Assembly (NCBI GenBank): GCA_963736305.1
Contig: CAVTOD010000005.1
Span: forward strand, 558,001-622,000
DNA length: 64,000 nucleotides
Reading direction: 5' to 3'
Origin: DASUPK01 sp963736305
Lineage (GTDB): Bacteria > Actinomycetota > Thermoleophilia > Solirubrobacterales > 70-9
Position 1 is the stretch's first letter. The number at the start of each line of letters is the position of its first letter. The position numbers and the translations under genes are program-made. Below are positions 60,908 to 64,000 of the stretch, one piece after another. The notes beneath the pieces are model-generated. The model was not told the DNA's origin, did not search any database, and saw nothing but the letters and a program-made list of their open reading frames with translations.

Positions 60908-62374
60908 TCAGCGGACCTCGGCCGGCGAGCGCTTGGCGCGGATGTCGGACAGCTGCTCGTCGACCCAGTCGCCGGGGTCGCGCTCGGTGATGATCTCCTT
61001 CAGTCTCCGAGCCCGCAGCGCCCGCTCCTCGGGCTCCATGGTGAGAGCACGGTGGATCTGGTCGGCCTGTTCCTGGATGTCGAACGGGTTGACGGAGAGC
61101 GCGCAGTCGCCGAGCTCCTCGTGCGCACCGGTGTTCTCGGAGAGCATCACGACACCGTCGCGGGTGTTGACCGCGGGCGCCTCCTTGGCGACCAGGTTCA
61201 TGCCGTCGAAGAGCGAGTTGACCATCAGCAGGTCGAAGTGCTTGTACCGCGCCACGGCCTCGTTGAAGTTCTCGTAGATCCGGAGGTCGATCGGCATCCA
61301 GTCCGTCGTGCCATGCCGGTGGTTCACGACCGCCACGAGCGCCTCGATCCGCTCCAGGTACTCCGCGTACTCGGGCACGTCCTGGCGCGAGGGCTGCAGG
61401 TGGGCGATGAAGGTGACCTTCTCCCGGAACTCGGGGTGCTGCTCGAGGAAGACGTCGAAGGCGGTGAACCCGCGCAGGACGTTCTTCGAGAGGTCGGCGC
61501 GGTCCACCCGGATGATCAGGTGGTCGCGGCGTCGGCGCAGCAGCTCCCTCTCGTAGCCGGCCACCTCCACCGACTCCGCCGCCCGATAGAGCCGCTGGGT
61601 GTCGATCGACAGGGGGTAGGCGCGGACCCAGATCTCCCGGCCCTCGTGGATCACCGCCATCCGCTCGTAGTCGGTCTCCAGCTCCATCAGCTCCCGGCAG
61701 CACTGGAGGAAGTTGCGGCAGTAGGCGGTGGTGTGGAAGCCGATGATGTCGTTGGAGAGCATGCTCAGATAGATCTCCTCGCGCCAGCGGTTCGGGAGGA
61801 TGCGCCAGGAGTCGGGCTGGGACCACGGGATGTGGACGAAGTAGTGGAGAAAGGCGTCCGGGCGCGCCTTCCGGATCAGGCCCGGGCATGTGTAGAGGTG
61901 GTAGTCATGGAGCATCACGACCGGGCTCTCCTGGCCGTCGATCGCGCGGATCACGCAGTCCGCCATGTCGTCGTTGACGACCTTGTAGCCCTCCTCCCAG
62001 GCGTCGACCTCGGCCTGCCGGATGTCCGGCGCGTTCGAGAGGTCCCAGAGGTAGTGCTGGATGAACCAGAGGATCGGGTTGGCGATCACGTTGTAGAAGC
62101 GGTCGTACGCCGACGGGTTCGAGGCCACCATCTGGACGTCGTAGGAGATCCCGTCGAGCTCGATCTCCACGGGCTCGTCGCTTTCGCTCGCGACGACGAC
62201 GTCCTCCTCGGTCATCGCGGAGGCGATCCAGAGCGCGTTGCGGTGCGAAACCAAGCCCGACAGCGCGGTGACGAGTCCGCCGCCCCCGCGGTGAGCGATC
62301 CGATTGCCCTGCTGGTCCCGTCCGAACTCGGCCGGGCCGCGGTTGGAGACGATCGTCAGAGGATGCTCGGGCAC
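60908..62374 (-). CDS. otsA: Trehalose-6-phosphate synthase family GT20 enzyme (OtsA-like)
   Basis: 488 aa GT-B enzyme. SNRGP loop at the N-terminus, GGGGLVTALSGL, YNVIANPILWFIQHYLW, MLHDYHLYTCPGLIR, the Arg/Lys of IIRVDRADLSKNVLRGF, and FDGMNLVAKE near the C-terminus, i.e. the UDP/GDP- or ADP-glucose and glucose-6-phosphate sites. It would make trehalose-6-phosphate (a glucosylglycerol-phosphate-type acceptor is not excluded). No OtsB phosphatase gene is in the window. GTG start. It follows treT on the same strand after 47 nt. Confidence 0.85.
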   Translation of the reverse strand: MPEHPLTIVSNRGPAEFGRDQQGNRIAHRGGGGLVTALSGLVSHRNALWIASAMTEEDVVVASESDEPVEIELDGISYDVQMVASNPSAYDRFYNVIANPILWFIQHYLWDLSNAPDIRQAEVDAWEEGYKVVNDDMADCVIRAIDGQESPVVMLHDYHLYTCPGLIRKARPDAFLHYFVHIPWSQPDSWRILPNRWREEIYLSMLSNDIIGFHTTAYCRNFLQCCRELMELETDYERMAVIHEGREIWVRAYPLSIDTQRLYRAAESVEVAGYERELLRRRRDHLIIRVDRADLSKNVLRGFTAFDVFLEQHPEFREKVTFIAHLQPSRQDVPEYAEYLERIEALVAVVNHRHGTTDWMPIDLRIYENFNEAVARYKHFDLLMVNSLFDGMNLVAKEAPAVNTRDGVVMLSENTGAHEELGDCALSVNPFDIQEQADQIHRALTMEPEERALRARRLKEIITERDPGDWVDEQLSDIRAKRSPAEVR

Positions 62375-62421
62375 GTACCCGTTTGTATCAGGCGTGCCTC
62401 AAAACCCTGGATGGCTCGCGC

Positions 62422-63660
62422 CTAGGAGCCGAAGTCGCTGAAGATCCGCAGCCAGTCGAGCAGTAGCCGCGGTGTCAGGAAGCGCTCGCGGGTCCGCTCC
62501 TTGCCCGCACGCCCGAGCCTTCGCCCGAGCTCCGGGTCCTGCAGGATCTCGATGCTGCGCTTCGCCGCGTCGTCAGGTGAGGAGACCAGATAGCCGTCCT
62601 CCCCGTCGACGATCTGCAGTGGGATGCCGCCCACGTCCCCGCCGATCGTCGGCCGCCCCTTCCAGAGGGATTCGGCCACCGTCAGCCCGAATCCCTCGCG
62701 GATCGACTTCTGCAGGATCACGTCGGACTGCGACTGGAACGCGTTGACCTCGATCGCGCCGACGTTGTTCAGGTTGTTGAGGATCTTGATGTCCGGGTCC
62801 GAGCCGGCATATTCGAAGGTGCGGTGGAAGAACTCCCAGCCCTCGGGGTCGTCCGTGGCCATCGAGCCGACCAGGGCCAGCTGCACCTCGGGAATCTCCT
62901 TGGTCACCTTGCGGTAGGCGTCGATCACTCCGATCGGGTCCTTCCAGGGATCGAACCGGGAGACCTGGGTCATCAGTGGGCGGTCGACGTCGATGCCGAA
63001 CTGGTTGCAGACGAAGGCCGCGTCGTCGGGCGAGAGCGCCATGTTCTTGGGCGAGAGGGGATCGATCGCGGGCGGGACGATCCGCACCCCGCCGTGTCCG
63101 TCGAGGCCGTTCGGCACGTACTGCTCCATGTGCCAGACCGTCACGTCGTACTCGTCGATCAGGGGCAGCATCCGGTCGATCGGCTCCGGGTTCGGCTCTG
63201 AGAGGTCGATGTGACAGCGCCAGACCCAGTTCTTCGAGTGGTCGGCCGCGTTGTGGTGCATCCCGACCGGCTGCGGGTCGTGGACGATGATCACGTCCCA
63301 CTCGCCCTCGAGGCTGTCGGCGTTCATCTTGTTGTAGTGGTCGAACAGCTCCCACTGGTTGGGAGTGAGCGTGTTCGGGTCGCCCTGCAGCGAGTTGTGG
63401 AGGAGCTTCGTGGCGTTGAAGAACTCCTCGCGGCCCATGATGATCTGCCAGTGCGCGTCGAGGCCCACGTCGCGCATCAGGGGGACGAGCGTGTAGAGGA
63501 TCTCCGAGACCCCGCCGCCGAAGGCCGTCGCGCTGACGTGCAGGATCCGCTTTCCCTGCAGGTTCTCCGCGAGCTCGCGGATCTCGTCGACCAGGCCGCG
63601 CCCGGCCAGGTGCGTGTAGTCGGCCAGGGACTTGGTCCCCAGCGCTACCTCCTGCAACAT
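62422..63660 (-). CDS. treT: Trehalose synthase TreT-type GT4 glycosyltransferase
   Basis: 412 aa from ATG 63660 (GAGG 8 nt upstream). GT4/GT-B: HVSATAFGGGVSEIL and LVPLMRDVGLDAHW in the N-domain; VSRFDPWKDPIGVI, LVGSMATDDPEG, and the donor-site IREGFGLTVAESLWKGRPTI in the C-domain with the conserved E-x7-E. This pattern is TreT, which joins NDP-glucose and glucose to trehalose in one step. Next to otsA it gives two routes to trehalose. Expected in desiccation or osmotic tolerance. Confidence 0.85.
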   Translation of the reverse strand: MLQEVALGTKSLADYTHLAGRGLVDEIRELAENLQGKRILHVSATAFGGGVSEILYTLVPLMRDVGLDAHWQIIMGREEFFNATKLLHNSLQGDPNTLTPNQWELFDHYNKMNADSLEGEWDVIIVHDPQPVGMHHNAADHSKNWVWRCHIDLSEPNPEPIDRMLPLIDEYDVTVWHMEQYVPNGLDGHGGVRIVPPAIDPLSPKNMALSPDDAAFVCNQFGIDVDRPLMTQVSRFDPWKDPIGVIDAYRKVTKEIPEVQLALVGSMATDDPEGWEFFHRTFEYAGSDPDIKILNNLNNVGAIEVNAFQSQSDVILQKSIREGFGLTVAESLWKGRPTIGGDVGGIPLQIVDGEDGYLVSSPDDAAKRSIEILQDPELGRRLGRAGKERTRERFLTPRLLLDWLRIFSDFGS

Positions 63661-63748
63661 CGAATCGCCCTCGGTCCTTGATTGCGCAAGGGCGGAAAAG
63701 TACTCGCTTTGTCCGAGGGTGCTCCGCAGGGAAGCGAGGAGCAACCCG

Positions 63749-64000
63749 TCATATGCTGGCGCGCAGCCGCTCGATGCCGGCGTCGAGCTCCGCGCAGATT
63801 GCTGCGTGCAGCTCGGTGTTTGCGGCGGCCACGCATGACATCTGGAATTCGTGGCTCGAGCCCAGGAGCGGGCGGTCCGCCAGGGGCTGGCCGTAGGCGT
63901 CGGTGACGATCGCGCCGCCCTCCTGGAGGCAGATGGTGGCCGCGGCGAGGTCGTACGGCGAGTTGTTGAGCACCGCGCCGCCGCCGACCCGCTCGAACTC
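63749..64000 (-). CDS. Inositol-monophosphatase family protein, C-terminal part
   Basis: Only the last 83 codons are inside; the frame is open to the right edge. SPYDLAAATICLQEGGAIVTDAYG contains the C-terminal Asp motif of the IMPase superfamily (D-x-A-A...E-x-G-G), and SCVAAANTELHAAIC is the normal closing helix. Substrate cannot be judged from this part. It is the first gene upstream of treT on the same strand. Confidence 0.7.
   Translation of the reverse strand, partial: EFERVGGGAVLNNSPYDLAAATICLQEGGAIVTDAYGQPLADRPLLGSSHEFQMSCVAAANTELHAAICAELDAGIERLRASI

Overview
The window is high-GC, gene-dense chromosomal DNA from an actinobacterium. The fhaA-fhaB-pstP-ftsW-pbpA-pknB cluster, the PASTA-domain kinase and the order around dnaA support that. 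Several traits point away from the classical Actinomycetia and towards a deep-branching class; Thermoleophilia/Solirubrobacterales is my best guess from memory of such genomes. These traits are a Bacillus-like cytochrome b6c complex, a TreT-type trehalose synthase, a DnaC-like gene beside dnaB, and a siroheme-decarboxylase-like gene among haem genes. I see no rRNA, CRISPR array, phage or insertion sequence, so this is a core-genome window.

Layout. 1-3.1 kb: end of a DedA gene, uppP, purM and a DsbA-fold protein. 3.2-14.5 kb: a growth and division signalling island. A tightly overlapping minus-strand operon (fhaA, fhaB, pstP, ftsW/rodA, pbpA, pknB, ddl) is flanked by two further Ser/Thr kinases, one with a secreted ectodomain and one with a polytopic membrane domain. 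14.5-17.2 kb: an anchored CARDB-like protein, pheA and an HNH protein. 17.2-31.5 kb: the replication-origin neighbourhood. gyrA, gyrB, a DUF721/DciA-like gene, recF, dnaN and dnaA lie on the minus strand. rpmH, rnpA, yidD, yidC, jag, rsmG, parA, parB and tRNA-Ile lie on the plus strand, so transcription diverges at about 26.8 kb.

31.5-42 kb: an SRPBCC protein, a bifunctional-nuclease-family protein, a second D-Ala-D-Ala ligase, an aminotransferase, an envelope cluster (phosphodiesterase, GtrA, PepSY/GT-C membrane protein), YmdB, and an ABC exporter whose ATPase gene carries a one-base frameshift. 42-50 kb: haem and respiration. hemB, an AhbA/AhbB-like fusion and hemL are followed by a Rieske/b6/subunit IV-cytochrome c complex, menG and a polyprenyl diphosphate synthase, which together supply haem, the menaquinol oxidase and its quinone. 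50-54.5 kb: dcd, tatAC, tRNA-Lys and small membrane proteins. 54.5-60 kb: a minus-strand series rpsF, ssb, rpsR, rplI, dnaB, dnaC-like, purA. 60-64 kb: a small secreted protein, an ABM-like protein, otsA, treT and the end of an IMPase-family gene.

Two themes recur in the sequence itself. First, many genes have a TANNNT hexamer 6-9 nt before the start codon and no Shine-Dalgarno sequence, which predicts widespread leaderless transcription. Second, hemL and fhaA (and possibly dnaA) have conserved N-termini that can only be reached from non-canonical start codons (ATA, ATC, GTT). The best candidates for something unusual are these starts, the frameshifted ABC ATPase, the co-occurrence of DciA-like and DnaC-like helicase loaders, and the haem-gene decarboxylase fusion.
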